Shown in pieces: positions 1 through 9,045 of a stretch of 64,000 nt of DNA. The notes beneath the pieces are model-generated. The model did no database searches. It saw nothing but the letters and a program-made list of their open reading frames with translations, and was not told where the DNA came from. The stretch's first letter is position 1. Each line of letters starts with the position of its first letter. The stretch comes from Catellatospora sp. TT07R-123 (GTDB lineage Bacteria; Actinomycetota; Actinomycetes; Mycobacteriales; Micromonosporaceae), in contig NZ_BNEM01000001.1 of NCBI RefSeq assembly GCF_018327705.1, positions 1,178,001-1,242,000 of the forward strand. The letters run 5' to 3'. Both the position numbers and the translations under genes were made by a program.

Positions 1-1
1 C

Positions 2-445
2 GAGGCGGCGGTGCCCGCCGTGGCCGGGGCCGCCACCGACGACGCGGCGGCCCGCGCCCTGGACCGGCTGCTGCTGGACCTGCGCCCGCTGCCGGACGAG
101 GCGACGCTGCTGGCCGCGGCGGTGACCGACCGCGTCCGCACCGACCGGTCGCTGCGCCGGGTCGACGAGGTCGCCCGCGCGGCCGGGCTGTCGGTACGGG
201 CGCTGCAACGGCTGTTCCTCGACCGGGTCGGGGTCGGCCCGAAGTGGGTGCTGCTGCGATACCGGATCCAGGAGGCGCTGGAGCGCGCGGCGCCGCAGGT
301 CGACTGGGCGGGGCTGGCCGACGAGCTCGGCTATGCCGACCAGGCGCACCTGGTGCGCGACTTCACCGCCGCCGTCGGGATGCCGCCCGCGGCCTACGCG
401 GCGGTCTGCCGGTCGGCGGGACCGCCCGCGCCGCTCGTGAAGTAG
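2..445 (+). CDS. AraC-family transcriptional regulator, C-terminal part (5' truncated by window edge)
   Basis: The reading frame is open to the left edge of the window, so the gene begins upstream; a GTG at 11 is only an internal codon. About 145 C-terminal residues are visible. They hold the two helix-turn-helix motifs of the AraC/XylS DNA-binding domain: the first around VDEVARAAGLSVRALQRLF, the second around LADELGYADQAHLVRDF, followed by the PPAAY end typical of these proteins. The effector domain is outside the window, so the ligand cannot be judged. The 3' end overlaps the convergent NUDIX gene by 52 bp. Confidence 0.85.
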   Translation, partial: EAAVPAVAGAATDDAAARALDRLLLDLRPLPDEATLLAAAVTDRVRTDRSLRRVDEVARAAGLSVRALQRLFLDRVGVGPKWVLLRYRIQEALERAAPQVDWAGLADELGYADQAHLVRDFTAAVGMPPAAYAAVCRSAGPPAPLVK

Positions 446-915
446 CGCTCGGCCACGGCCGTGTGCAGGCTGAACGCCAGCGGCGTAGCGGCGGTGACGA
501 CCTCCCAGCCGGCCGACTCGTCGTTGGCGACCGACGGCGGCAGCTCGGCCAGGTCACGTGCGGGCAGCAGGCCGAACACGAGCAGGTGGCCGTCCGGGGC
601 GCTGAGCGTGTCGTACAGGCGGACGTCGGCCGGGTCGGCCCGTACCCCCGTCTCCTCCCACAGCTCCCGCACCAGCGCCTCCTGCCAGGACTCGCCGATG
701 TCGACGAACCCGCCCGGCAGCGCGACCTCGCCGACGCCCGGCGGGATGCTGCGGCGCACGCCGAGCAGTCCGCCGCCGACCGGCAGCACGGCCACCGCGA
801 CCGGCGTCGGGTTCAGGTAGGTGAACCGGGCACACCCGGCGCACTGCCGCGGCCACGGCTGGTCGGGGGCGAACGCGTCGCCGCAGAAGGAGCAGTGTGA
901 ATGGCGCACCGGCAT
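394..915 (-). CDS. NUDIX hydrolase with N-terminal zinc ribbon
   Basis: A 173-residue protein starting at the ATG at 915 (MPVRHSHC). A CxxC...CxxC zinc-ribbon pair lies within the first 30 residues (CSFC, CAGC). It is followed by a full Nudix box, G-x5-E-x7-RELWEETGV, around residues 70-92. Nudix proteins cleave nucleoside diphosphates linked to another moiety; the zinc-ribbon subgroup resembles NudC-like or ADP-ribose pyrophosphatase relatives. The substrate cannot be read from sequence. The same frame stays open upstream of 915, but the family N-terminus begins here. The last 52 bp run antisense over the end of the AraC gene. Confidence 0.85.
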   Translation of the reverse strand: MPVRHSHCSFCGDAFAPDQPWPRQCAGCARFTYLNPTPVAVAVLPVGGGLLGVRRSIPPGVGEVALPGGFVDIGESWQEALVRELWEETGVRADPADVRLYDTLSAPDGHLLVFGLLPARDLAELPPSVANDESAGWEVVTAATPLAFSLHTAVAERYFTSGAGGPADRQTAA

Positions 916-983
916 GCGCTCACCGTAGCGGCAGCGCGCGAACCGCGGCCCGGCCCACCGCGCGGCGGGCCGGGCCGCGGGCG

Positions 984-1619
984 TCACGGCGTGTACGGCT
1001 CGTCGGTGTGCGACAGCTCCTTGAGGTTCCCGCCGTTCGCGGCGTACACGGCGGTCCGCTTGACGGACGTGCCCGCCGACGGCCCGTCCGCCGGGCGGGT
1101 CAGGTAGACCAGGGTGAGCTTCTTGTCGGCGATGGCGACGGACTCGATCGGGTCGCGGTCGTCGAGCATGAAGTGCACCATGCACTGCGCGCGGTCGGCG
1201 GGCTTGGTGCACACCATCACCGCCCAGAACCGGCCGGTGGTGTCCACGACGCTGCTCATGATGGTGCCGACGGTGACCGTGCCGAGCTCCCCGCCGAGGT
1301 CCCCGGTGGCGCACGGCTTCTGCACGGCCAGGACCAGGCCGTCCTCTCCCGAGTGCATGCCCTCCAGCAGCGGCGCCCCGGCGTCGCCGAAAGCGTAGTA
1401 GGGGTCGATCAGGCCGCGGACCACGGCGTCGCGGACCTCGGCGCAGGTCGGGGCGGGCACCGCCGCCGGGCTCGGCGAGGCCGCGGGCGGCTCGCTCACC
1501 ACGGTGACCGCGCTCGGCGCGGCCGCGGGCTCCTCGGAGTTCTTGCAAGCGGCCAGCGGGCTCAGCAGCAGAGCCGACGCGACCAGCAGGCGGCCGGTGC
1601 GCAGGCGAAGGTGCGGCAT
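984..1619 (-). CDS. putative secreted lipoprotein, function unknown
   Basis: A 211-residue protein with a classical lipoprotein signal: basic start, hydrophobic stretch and an LAAC lipobox with Cys at about residue 25. A short Ala/Pro/Ser-rich spacer follows before the folded region. The mature part has several Cys (CAEV, CATG, MVCT, QCMV) and no recognised catalytic motif. It probably sits on the outer face of the membrane. It is transcribed away from the channel gene at 1871. Confidence 0.75.
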   Translation of the reverse strand: MPHLRLRTGRLLVASALLLSPLAACKNSEEPAAAPSAVTVVSEPPAASPSPAAVPAPTCAEVRDAVVRGLIDPYYAFGDAGAPLLEGMHSGEDGLVLAVQKPCATGDLGGELGTVTVGTIMSSVVDTTGRFWAVMVCTKPADRAQCMVHFMLDDRDPIESVAIADKKLTLVYLTRPADGPSAGTSVKRTAVYAANGGNLKELSHTDEPYTP

Positions 1620-1870
1620 GGGTGGTTCCTCACGGCGAAGACGTCGGGGTCAAGGCACGATATGGCCCCGCGCCGCCGCGATGATCGTCCAGTCGGGTCC
1701 GCGACAGCGCGACCTGCTCAAGCCCGGCTACCATCGCGCAGACACCTAACCTGAGCTGCTCGTCTTTTCCACACAGGACCGTGTTGATAGGTTTTGCTGC
1801 GGTCGTGGCGCGCCTGGATCCTCCTGGGAAGTCGTCAGCGGGAGCCAGCGGCGCAGGAGGCGAAGTGAAG

Positions 1871-3730
1871 ATGCGGTGGCGCGACCGCCTGCGGTCGTGG
1901 TTCGACTCCACCATGGACCGCGGCACCCCGGCGCTGATCGGCTGGCTGGGCATCGCGTCGCTGGCCCTGATCCTGGTGGTCACCTTCGCGGCCTGGCTGC
2001 TCAGCGGCGATGACGTCGCCGCCAAAGGCGGCTGGCTGACCGTGGCGTGGATGAGCCTGTTGCGCACCCTCGACCCCGGGACGATGGGCGCCGACGACGG
2101 CAGCGCCCCGTTCCTGGCGCTGATGCTGGTCGTCACGATCGGCGGCATCTTCCTGGTCTCGTCGCTGATCGGCGTGCTCACCACCGGCCTGGACAACCAG
2201 ATCACCCAGCTGCGGCGCGGCCGCTCGCGGGTGATCGAGCGCGGCCACACCGTCATCCTGGGCTGGTCCGACCAGGTGTTCACCGTGATCGCCGAGCTGG
2301 CGCGGGCCAACGCCGGGCGCACCCGGTCGGCGGTGGTGGTCCTGGCCGACCAGGACAAGCTCGACATGGAGGAGCAGATCCGCACGCGGGTCGGCGACAC
2401 CGGCCGCACCCGGGTGATCTGCCGGTCCGGCAGCCCGCTCAAGCGGGCCGCCCTCGACCTGACCAGCCTCGACACGGCCCGGTCGGTGATCGTGCTGACC
2501 CCGCCCGGCCGCGACCCGGACATCGACGTCATCAAGGCGCTGCTGCTGCTCAACAACCGCCGCTGGCTGGGGCCCCGCCCGCACGTCGTCGCCGCGGTCC
2601 AGGAGTCGGCCAACATGGCGGCGGCCCGGCTCGCCGGGGGCCCGCAGGCGCACATCATCGACGCCGACGACATCGCCGTACGCATGGTCGCCCAGTCGCA
2701 CCGCCAGTCGGGGTTGTCGGCGGTCTGCACCGACCTGCTCGACTTCGCCGGCAACGAGATCTACCTGCGCGCCGAGCCCCGGCTGACCGGCCGCGCCTAC
2801 GGCGAGTGCCTGGACTACTTCGCGCTGGGCGCGCCGATCGGCCTGTGCCGCGCCGACGGCGACGTCGCCCTCAACCCGCCGATGGACACCGTCATCGAGG
2901 CCGGCGACCAGATCGTGGTGATCGCCGAGGACGACCTGCTGATCGACCCGGCGCTGGAGCCGGTGCCGGTCGACGCCACGGCGATCGTCGCGGAGCCGGT
3001 CGGCCGCCCCCAGCCCGACCGCACCCTGTTCGTCGGCTGGAACGACCGCGCCGCGAAGATCATCAGCCTGCTGGACCGCAACGCGCTGGCCGAGTCCGTC
3101 GTCGACATCGCCGCGCCGCAGCCGCCGGAGAACGCCTTCGGCGAGCTGAAGAACCTGACCGTCGGCTACAAGCGGTGCGAACCGGCCAGCCGCCGCTCGC
3201 TGGAGACCCTGGACCCGGGCAGCTACAGCCGCATCGTGGTGCTGGCCGACGACGGCGCCGACCCCGACCGCGCCGACGACCGCACCCTGGTGACATTGCT
3301 GCACCTGCGCGACATCGAGATCCAGCTCGGCGATCCGTACTCGATCGTGACCGAGATGAACGACGACTCCAACCGCGAGGTCGCCCAGGTGACCCGCGCC
3401 GACGACTTCATCGTCTCGGCCCGGCTGATCAGCCTGCTGATGACGCAGCTGTCGGAGAACCCGCACCTGCAGGCAGTCTTCGCCGACCTGTTCGACCCCG
3501 AGGGCTGCGAGATCCACCTCAAGCCCGCCGCCGACTACATCACCACGGACACCCCGGTCACGTACGCGACGGTGATCGAGGCGGCCCGCCGCCGCGGTGA
3601 GACGCCCATCGGCTACCGCATCGCCCACGCCGACACCGAGTCCGGCGACCGGGTCGTGCTCAATCCGCCAAAGGCGGACCTGGTCACCTTCACCGGCGCC
3701 GACAGCGTCATCGTGGTCGCGGAGGACTGA
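1871..3730 (+). CDS. CASTOR/POLLUX-related ion channel with two RCK-like domains
   Basis: A 619-residue membrane protein. Two hydrophobic segments (about residues 17-43 and 75-105) flank a pore-loop-like stretch (AWMSLLRTLDPGT). Two TrkA-N/RCK-like NAD-binding regions follow (for example VILGWSDQVFTVIAEL and LFVGWNDRAAKIISLL), typical of CASTOR/POLLUX-type cation channels. Start: AGGAGG at 1855-1860 lies 10 nt before the ATG at 1871 and 4 nt before an in-frame GTG at 1865; either is possible. The frame is open back to a GTG at 1781, but those residues look non-native. Likely role: potassium or cation flux across the cytoplasmic membrane. Confidence 0.85.
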   Translation: MRWRDRLRSWFDSTMDRGTPALIGWLGIASLALILVVTFAAWLLSGDDVAAKGGWLTVAWMSLLRTLDPGTMGADDGSAPFLALMLVVTIGGIFLVSSLIGVLTTGLDNQITQLRRGRSRVIERGHTVILGWSDQVFTVIAELARANAGRTRSAVVVLADQDKLDMEEQIRTRVGDTGRTRVICRSGSPLKRAALDLTSLDTARSVIVLTPPGRDPDIDVIKALLLLNNRRWLGPRPHVVAAVQESANMAAARLAGGPQAHIIDADDIAVRMVAQSHRQSGLSAVCTDLLDFAGNEIYLRAEPRLTGRAYGECLDYFALGAPIGLCRADGDVALNPPMDTVIEAGDQIVVIAEDDLLIDPALEPVPVDATAIVAEPVGRPQPDRTLFVGWNDRAAKIISLLDRNALAESVVDIAAPQPPENAFGELKNLTVGYKRCEPASRRSLETLDPGSYSRIVVLADDGADPDRADDRTLVTLLHLRDIEIQLGDPYSIVTEMNDDSNREVAQVTRADDFIVSARLISLLMTQLSENPHLQAVFADLFDPEGCEIHLKPAADYITTDTPVTYATVIEAARRRGETPIGYRIAHADTESGDRVVLNPPKADLVTFTGADSVIVVAED

Positions 3731-3933
3731 CCCCGCTCGGCTGAACCAGCGCAGGAGGAACCGCTCCTTCACCGAAGGTTCCGACCGGCAGACCAATCAT
3801 GATGTGAGCGGTAATAGGAATCTTGGCCGAGAGCCGTCACCTCACGCTGCGCCGCGTACGGCGGATGACCCGGCGGGATGGGGCGCTGCACATCGACATA
3901 AGCTGATCATTGCGAAAGGGTTTCGGGTCGGTT

Positions 3934-3948
3934 ATGTTAACGCTCACA
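3934..3948 (-). promoter_or_regulatory. LacI-type operator upstream of the first GH54 gene
   Basis: Read on the minus strand this is TGTGAGCGTTAACAT, matching 14/15 positions of the site upstream of the second GH54 gene (53842-53856) and close to sites before the GH62 and GH10 genes. It lies about 230 bp before the GH54 start, the same distance as at the paralogue. The rest of 3731-4178 holds no convincing gene. Its last ~140 bp (4040-4178) are similar to the leader of the other GH54 gene. Confidence 0.7.
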
Positions 3949-4178
3949 CATGGCCGTGCCCCGAACCGGGCCCGCGCCGTGGTGCGCCGGTACCCCCGTA
4001 CCCGAGAGGAGCGTCAGCCGACAGCCGAGCCGCACCACCGTCGTCCTCTTCGCTCTCGCCGCCGCGAACCCTGTCCTGATGGACCAGCCCTGGCCCGCTC
4101 GCGCGCACCGCCCGGTGGCGCGCCGATGCACCGTGCCCTGGCGACGGTCCCGGTCCCACCGCATCGGAAGAGGTAGCA

Positions 4179-5738
4179 ATGACACTGCACGTAAAGCGCC
4201 ACCCCCTGCGCACCGCCGCCCTGGCGCTGGCCGGCACGGTGGCGCTCGTCGCGGGCGTTCTCACAGGCGCGGGCACCTCGCAGGCCGCGACCACGCAGCC
4301 CTGCGACATCTACGCCTCCGGCGGCACCCCGTGCGTCGCCGCGCACAGCACCACCCGGGCGCTGTACGGCGCCTACAACGGCGCGCTCTACCAGGTCCGG
4401 CGCGCATCGGACAACACCACGCGCGACATCGGGCTGCTCAGCGCGGGCGGCTACGCCAACGCCGCCACGCAGGACTCGTTCTGCGCCGGCACCAGCTGCC
4501 TGATCACGGTCATCTACGACCAGTCCGGCCGCGGCAACCACCTCACCCAGGCCCCGCCCGGCGGGTTCAACGGCCCGGCCGCGGGCGGCTACGACAACCT
4601 CGCCAACGCGACCGCCGCTCCGATCACGGTCAACGGCAACAAGGCGTACGGCGTCTTCGTCGCCCCCGGCACCGGCTACCGCAACAACAACACCAACGGC
4701 GTGGCCAAGGGCGACCAGCCGGAGGGGATGTACGCCATCTTCGACGGCACGCACTACAACGGCGGCTGCTGCTTCGACTACGGCAACGCCGAGACCAACA
4801 GCCGCGACAACGGCAACGGCACCATGGAGGCCATCTACTTCGGCAACATCAAGGTCTGGGGCTACGGCACCGGCAACGGCCCGTGGATCATGGCTGACCT
4901 GGAGAACGGCCTGTTCTCCGGCGTGAACGCCGGCTACAACGCCAACGACCCGACCATCAACCACCGGTTCCTGACCGCGATCGTCAAGGGCGAACCGAAC
5001 CACTGGTCGATCCGGGGCGGCAACGCGCAGTCGGGCAGCCTGTCGACCTTCTACAACGGCGCCCGGCCCAACGTCGCCGGGTACAACCCGATGAAGAAGG
5101 AGGGCGCCATCATCCTCGGCATCGGCGGCGACAACAGCGTCGGTGCCGCCGGAACCTTCTACGAGGGCGTCATGACCTCCGGTTACCCGTCCGACGCCAC
5201 CGAGAACGCGGTCCAGGCCAACATCGTCGCCGCGGGTTACGCCCCCGGCGCGTCCGGCGGCACCGGGCTGACGCCCGGCGCGACCGTCTCGCTGCGCGCC
5301 ACCACCGCCTGCTGCACCACCCGCTACATCAACCACTCCGGCAGCAGCGTCTCCACCGCGGTGGTCAGCGCGTCCAGCACGTCGACCGAGAAGGCCAACG
5401 CGTCCTGGATCGTCCGCAACGGCCTGGCCAACAGCTCGTGCGTCTCGTTCGAGTCCAAGAACACCGCGGGCAGCTACCTACGGCACCAGAACTACCAGGT
5501 CTACCTGCAGGCCAACGACGGCAGCTCGCTGTTCGCCTCGGACGCGACGTTCTGCCCGCAGGCCGGCATGAACGGCCAGGGCATCTCGCTCGCCTCGGTC
5601 AACTTCTCGACCCGCTACATCCGCCACTACAACAACCTGGTCTACATCGCCAGCAACGGCGGCTCGAACGCCTTCGACGCCACCGGCCTGTGGTCCGACG
5701 ACGTGAGCTGGGTCGTCACCGCCCCCTGGACCCCGTGA
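4179..5738 (+). CDS. abfB: secreted GH54 alpha-L-arabinofuranosidase with CBM42
   Basis: A 519-residue exported enzyme that releases terminal arabinofuranose from arabinan/arabinoxylan. The signal peptide (about 1-37) ends near QAA. The catalytic domain (about 38-355) aligns through its length with Aspergillus AbfB (GH54). By that alignment the nucleophile is Glu242 (ADLENG), the acid/base Asp318 (GIGGDNS), and the unusual vicinal disulfide pair Cys197-Cys198 is kept. Residues about 363-519 form an arabinose-binding CBM42 (CCTTRYINH, FESKNTAGSYLRH, STRYIRHYNN). The start has a GAAGAGG ribosome site. A LacI-type operator lies 230 bp upstream. Confidence 0.93.
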   Translation: MTLHVKRHPLRTAALALAGTVALVAGVLTGAGTSQAATTQPCDIYASGGTPCVAAHSTTRALYGAYNGALYQVRRASDNTTRDIGLLSAGGYANAATQDSFCAGTSCLITVIYDQSGRGNHLTQAPPGGFNGPAAGGYDNLANATAAPITVNGNKAYGVFVAPGTGYRNNNTNGVAKGDQPEGMYAIFDGTHYNGGCCFDYGNAETNSRDNGNGTMEAIYFGNIKVWGYGTGNGPWIMADLENGLFSGVNAGYNANDPTINHRFLTAIVKGEPNHWSIRGGNAQSGSLSTFYNGARPNVAGYNPMKKEGAIILGIGGDNSVGAAGTFYEGVMTSGYPSDATENAVQANIVAAGYAPGASGGTGLTPGATVSLRATTACCTTRYINHSGSSVSTAVVSASSTSTEKANASWIVRNGLANSSCVSFESKNTAGSYLRHQNYQVYLQANDGSSLFASDATFCPQAGMNGQGISLASVNFSTRYIRHYNNLVYIASNGGSNAFDATGLWSDDVSWVVTAPWTP

Positions 5739-5762
5739 CGCCCACGCGGTAACAGCTCCACC

Positions 5763-5821
5763 GAGTTGCCGGGCAATCGGGCGCATGAACGCCGTTCATC
5801 GCCCCGATTGCCCGGCAACTC
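5763..5821. repeat. palindromic element, family A (possible bidirectional terminator)
   Basis: Two 28-nt arms (5763-5790 and 5794-5821) pair at 25 positions around a 3-nt centre. The core AGTTGCCGGGCAATCGGG recurs at 46484-46544. Here it sits between convergent genes and could terminate both. The recurrence in an unrelated intergenic region suggests a dispersed palindromic repeat rather than a private terminator. Confidence 0.7.
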
Positions 5822-5842
5822 GCCCAGAGGTGGCGGGGCGGG

Positions 5843-8053
5843 TCAGAGGAGGAGGTGGTCGATGGTCATGGGGAGGGAGCGGAGGCGGCGGGCGGTGGCA
5901 TGGAAGACCGCGTTGCCGATGGCCGCCGCCACCCCGACGAGGCCGATCTCGCCCACACCCTTCGTGCCCGCCGGGCTGAACCGGTCCGGGCCGCCCGCGA
6001 ACAGCACCTCGACGTCGGGGACGTCGGCGCACGAGGCGATCAGGTAGTCGCCGAACGTCCCGTTGGCGACGCGACCGGTGTCCGGATCGGTCACCGTCTC
6101 CTCGAACAGCGCCATGCCGATGCCGCCGACCGTGCCGCCGAGGATCTGGCTGCGGGCCAGTTTCGGGTTCAGGATCCGGCCGGCGTCGCTGACGCTGACG
6201 ACGCGGCGCACCCGCAGCCGCCCGATCAGCGGATCGATCGCCACCTCGACGAACCGGGCCCCGAACCCGCCCGCCTGATGCATCCCCGCCGTCCGCGGGT
6301 CGGGCAGCCGGACCCGGCCCTCGGCCGACAGCTGGTTCAGACCGCCGCGGGCGAGCAGATCGCTGAACGAGACCCGCGCCGCCGGGTCGCCGTCGCGGCA
6401 CAGCGCGCCGCCCCGGCAGACGACCTGGTCCGCCGTGGCGCCGTGCATGGCGTCGCCGGCCAGGTCGAGCAGGCCGCGCCGCAGGTTCGCCACCGCGTCG
6501 ATGACGGCGGCCGACAGCGACGAGGCCAGGCCCGAGCCGCCGGACTGGGCGGAGTCGGGCAGGTCGCTGTCGCCGAGCTGGAAGTCGACCTGCGGTGGGC
6601 GCAGGCCGAGCTGGTCGGCGGCCAGCTGCGTGATGACCGTGTACGTCCCGGTGCCGATGTCGGTCGCGGCGGCGCGCACCGCGGCGGTGCCGTCCGCGTA
6701 CACGGTGACGCGGGCGGTGGACATGGGCAGGTAGGCGCCGTAGAAGGCGGTGGCCATGCCCCAGCCGAGCAGCAGGTCCCCCTCGGTCGTCGAGCGGGGA
6801 CGCGGGTCGCGGCGCGACCAGCCGAACACCTCGGCGCCGATGCGGCAGCAGTCGAGCAGCGCGTTGCTGGACCAGGGCAGGCCGGAGCCGGGGTGCACGT
6901 CGGCGGAGATGTTGCGCAGCCGCAGCTCCAGCGGGTCCATGCCGAGTTCGTAAGCGAGTTCGTCGAGTGCGGTCTCGATCGCCCAGTTGCCCTCGGCCTC
7001 GCCGGGGCCGCGCATCGCGGCCGGGTAGCGGCGGTGCAGCCGTACGGTGCGCTCGACGGTGGTGACGTTGTCGCAGGCGTACAGCTGGCTGGTGGCGGCG
7101 GTGAGCAGGCCGAGCGCGGGCTTGTCCAGCGCGCCCATCGACCGGGCCCGGTGCTCGATCACGGTGAGCGTGCCGTCGCGGCGGGCGGCCAGGCGCACCC
7201 GGTGCTCGGAGTCGGGCCGGTGCCCGACCAGCTTGAACATCTGCGGCCGGGTCAGCATCAGCTTGACCGGGCGGCCCAGCACCCGCGCCGCGCCCGCACA
7301 CAGGATCTTGTACGGCCACGTGTTGAGCCCCGCCCCGAACCCGCCCCCGAGGTACGGCACGCGCACCCGTACCCCCGATTCGGGCACCCCGAACATCCCG
7401 GCCAGGATGCGGCGCACCGCCACCGGCCACTGGGTGGAGTCGTGGAAGTCGAGGTGGTCGCCGTCCCACGCGGCCACCGCCCCCATCAGCCCCAGCGGGT
7501 TGTTGACGTTCTCGGCCGTGGTGTAGGTGCCGCTGACCCGCACCTCCGCCTGCGCCCAGGCGGCGGCGGTGTCGCCGCGGTGCACGTCGGGCAGGTACGG
7601 CAGCGGCTCCTCCGCCCCGTCGGACCAGTCGAGCCGGGCCGGCTCCGGCGCGTACACGACCTCGATCAGCCGGGCCGCCTCCACCGCCTCCTGCGCGGTG
7701 TCCGCCACGACCAGCGCGATCTCCTGTCCGTGGAAGCTGACCCGGGCGTCCTGCAACGGGATCGCCGGGGCGTCGCCGAACATCACGACGGGCGGCTGGT
7801 GCAGGCGCGGGAAGTTCTCGTGCGTGAACACCGCGCGCACGCCGGGCAGGGTCAGCAGCGCGCTCGTGTCGATCTTCGTGACGGTCCCGGCCGGGATCGT
7901 CGCGGTGACCACGATCGCGTGCAGCATCCCGGGCAGCGTGACGTCACTGGAGTACGGCGCACTGCCGGTGACCTTGTGCGGGCCGTCGACCCGGTCCAGG
8001 CCCTGGCCCACCCACGGGCCGCGCGAGCCCGGCCGCGAATGCGTGGCGGTCAT
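5843..8053 (-). CDS. molybdopterin-binding subunit of xanthine/aldehyde oxidoreductase
   Basis: A 736-residue large subunit of a three-gene molybdenum hydroxylase. The N-terminal part (VDGPHKVTGSAPYSSDV) is the Ald_Xan_dh a/b-hammerhead domain. Cofactor-binding motifs follow, including GGGFGAG and the Arg of MRGPGEAEG. The base Glu702 lies in GVGEIG near the C-terminus, as expected for this family. It oxidises an aldehyde or N-heterocycle with water as oxygen donor; the substrate is not readable. The start codon overlaps the FAD-subunit stop (ATGA). The subunit layout resembles PaoABC/YagTSR. Confidence 0.92.
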   Translation of the reverse strand: MTATHSRPGSRGPWVGQGLDRVDGPHKVTGSAPYSSDVTLPGMLHAIVVTATIPAGTVTKIDTSALLTLPGVRAVFTHENFPRLHQPPVVMFGDAPAIPLQDARVSFHGQEIALVVADTAQEAVEAARLIEVVYAPEPARLDWSDGAEEPLPYLPDVHRGDTAAAWAQAEVRVSGTYTTAENVNNPLGLMGAVAAWDGDHLDFHDSTQWPVAVRRILAGMFGVPESGVRVRVPYLGGGFGAGLNTWPYKILCAGAARVLGRPVKLMLTRPQMFKLVGHRPDSEHRVRLAARRDGTLTVIEHRARSMGALDKPALGLLTAATSQLYACDNVTTVERTVRLHRRYPAAMRGPGEAEGNWAIETALDELAYELGMDPLELRLRNISADVHPGSGLPWSSNALLDCCRIGAEVFGWSRRDPRPRSTTEGDLLLGWGMATAFYGAYLPMSTARVTVYADGTAAVRAAATDIGTGTYTVITQLAADQLGLRPPQVDFQLGDSDLPDSAQSGGSGLASSLSAAVIDAVANLRRGLLDLAGDAMHGATADQVVCRGGALCRDGDPAARVSFSDLLARGGLNQLSAEGRVRLPDPRTAGMHQAGGFGARFVEVAIDPLIGRLRVRRVVSVSDAGRILNPKLARSQILGGTVGGIGMALFEETVTDPDTGRVANGTFGDYLIASCADVPDVEVLFAGGPDRFSPAGTKGVGEIGLVGVAAAIGNAVFHATARRLRSLPMTIDHLLL

Positions 8054-9045
8054 CGCGTCGCCTCCGTCATCAGCACGGTCAGCTGCCGGGTCAGCGTGCG
8101 CACGGCCAGCTCGACCTTGAACGCGGTCCCGGGCAGGGTGTAGGCACCTGCCATGACCGCCCGCCCGGCCCGGTCGAACAGCGCCGGGTCGGGGCGGGTG
8201 CCGCGCAGCAGCTCCTCGGCCTCCCGGGCCCGCCACGGCACCGAGCCGACGCCGCCCAGCGCGATGCGGCAGTCGCCGATGACGCCGCTGTCCATCCGCA
8301 CCGCGACGGCCGCGCTGGTCAGCGCGAACTCGTACGAGGCCCGGTCGCGGACCTTCAGGTAGCCCGAGACCCACCGCTCGGGCAGCAGCGGGATCCGGAC
8401 CTCGGTGATCAGCTCGCCGTGGCCGAGCACGTTCTCGATCGACGGGCCCTCGTCGGCGCGTACCCAGAACGCGGTCAGCGGGATGTCGCGCTGCCCCTTG
8501 GCCCCGGTGACCGTCACCGACGCGTCCAGGGCGACCAGCGGCACGGCGACGTCGGAGGCGTGCAGGGCCACGCACCGCTCGTCCACGCCGAGCACGGCGT
8601 GCATGCGCGCGGTGTTGGCCACGGCGGCGCAGCCGGAGTCGGGGCTGCGCCGGTTGCACGCCGACACCGACGGGTCGCGGAAGTAGCGGCAGCGGGTGCG
8701 CTGGAGCAGGTTCCCACCGATCGTGGCCATGTTGCGCAACTGCGTCGACGCACCCGCCAGCAGCGCCTCGCGTACGAACAGCAGCCGCTGGGCGACCACC
8801 GGCTCGGCGGCGAGCTGCTCCATCGTCGTCAGCGCGCCGACCCGCAACAGCTGCCCCTCGGCCATGACACCGCGCAAAGGCAGCCGGGTGATGTCGACCA
8901 GCCGGTCCGGGGTCCACACCCCGTCCTTCATCAGGTCGAGCTGGGTCGTGCCCCCGGCCAGGAACGCCGCCTGCGGGTCGGCGGTCACCGCGGCGACCGC
9001 CTGCTCGACCTGCGTGGGCCGGTCGTAGGCGAACGCGCGCATCAC
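8050..9045 (-). CDS. FAD-binding subunit of the molybdenum oxidoreductase, with extra [4Fe-4S] cysteines
   Basis: A 331-residue medium subunit of the CO-dehydrogenase flavoprotein family. FAD-contact motifs LAGGTTQLDLMK (about 29-40) and TIGGNLLQ (108-115) are present. After TIGGNLLQ comes an insertion with Cys119, Cys130, Cys139 and Cys158, the pattern that carries an additional [4Fe-4S] cluster in PaoB and 4-hydroxybenzoyl-CoA reductase. That suggests electron transfer other than the classical NAD-linked xanthine dehydrogenase. It overlaps both operon neighbours by 4 nt. Confidence 0.92.
   Translation of the reverse strand: MMRAFAYDRPTQVEQAVAAVTADPQAAFLAGGTTQLDLMKDGVWTPDRLVDITRLPLRGVMAEGQLLRVGALTTMEQLAAEPVVAQRLLFVREALLAGASTQLRNMATIGGNLLQRTRCRYFRDPSVSACNRRSPDSGCAAVANTARMHAVLGVDERCVALHASDVAVPLVALDASVTVTGAKGQRDIPLTAFWVRADEGPSIENVLGHGELITEVRIPLLPERWVSGYLKVRDRASYEFALTSAAVAVRMDSGVIGDCRIALGGVGSVPWRAREAEELLRGTRPDPALFDRAGRAVMAGAYTLPGTAFKVELAVRTLTRQLTVLMTEATR

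Noticed and set aside
394-1548. Long minus-strand frame fusing the NUDIX domain to an Arg-rich N-terminal extension
   Set aside because: The extension overlaps the separate lipoprotein gene in another frame and has no domain; the internal ATG at 915 is the natural start.
1835-3796. Long open frame antisense to the channel gene
   Set aside because: Low-complexity Val/Gly/Asp/Arg-rich translation typical of the complement of a GC-rich gene; no start signal or domain.
5763-5821. Large inverted repeat as insertion-sequence ends or attachment site
   Set aside because: No transposase or integrase nearby and no target duplication; recurrence as a compact hairpin fits a palindromic repeat better.
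5855-8143. 762-residue open frame antisense to the molybdenum subunit
   Set aside because: Shadow of a GC-rich gene; translation lacks any fold-like pattern, whereas the opposite strand has complete catalytic motifs.
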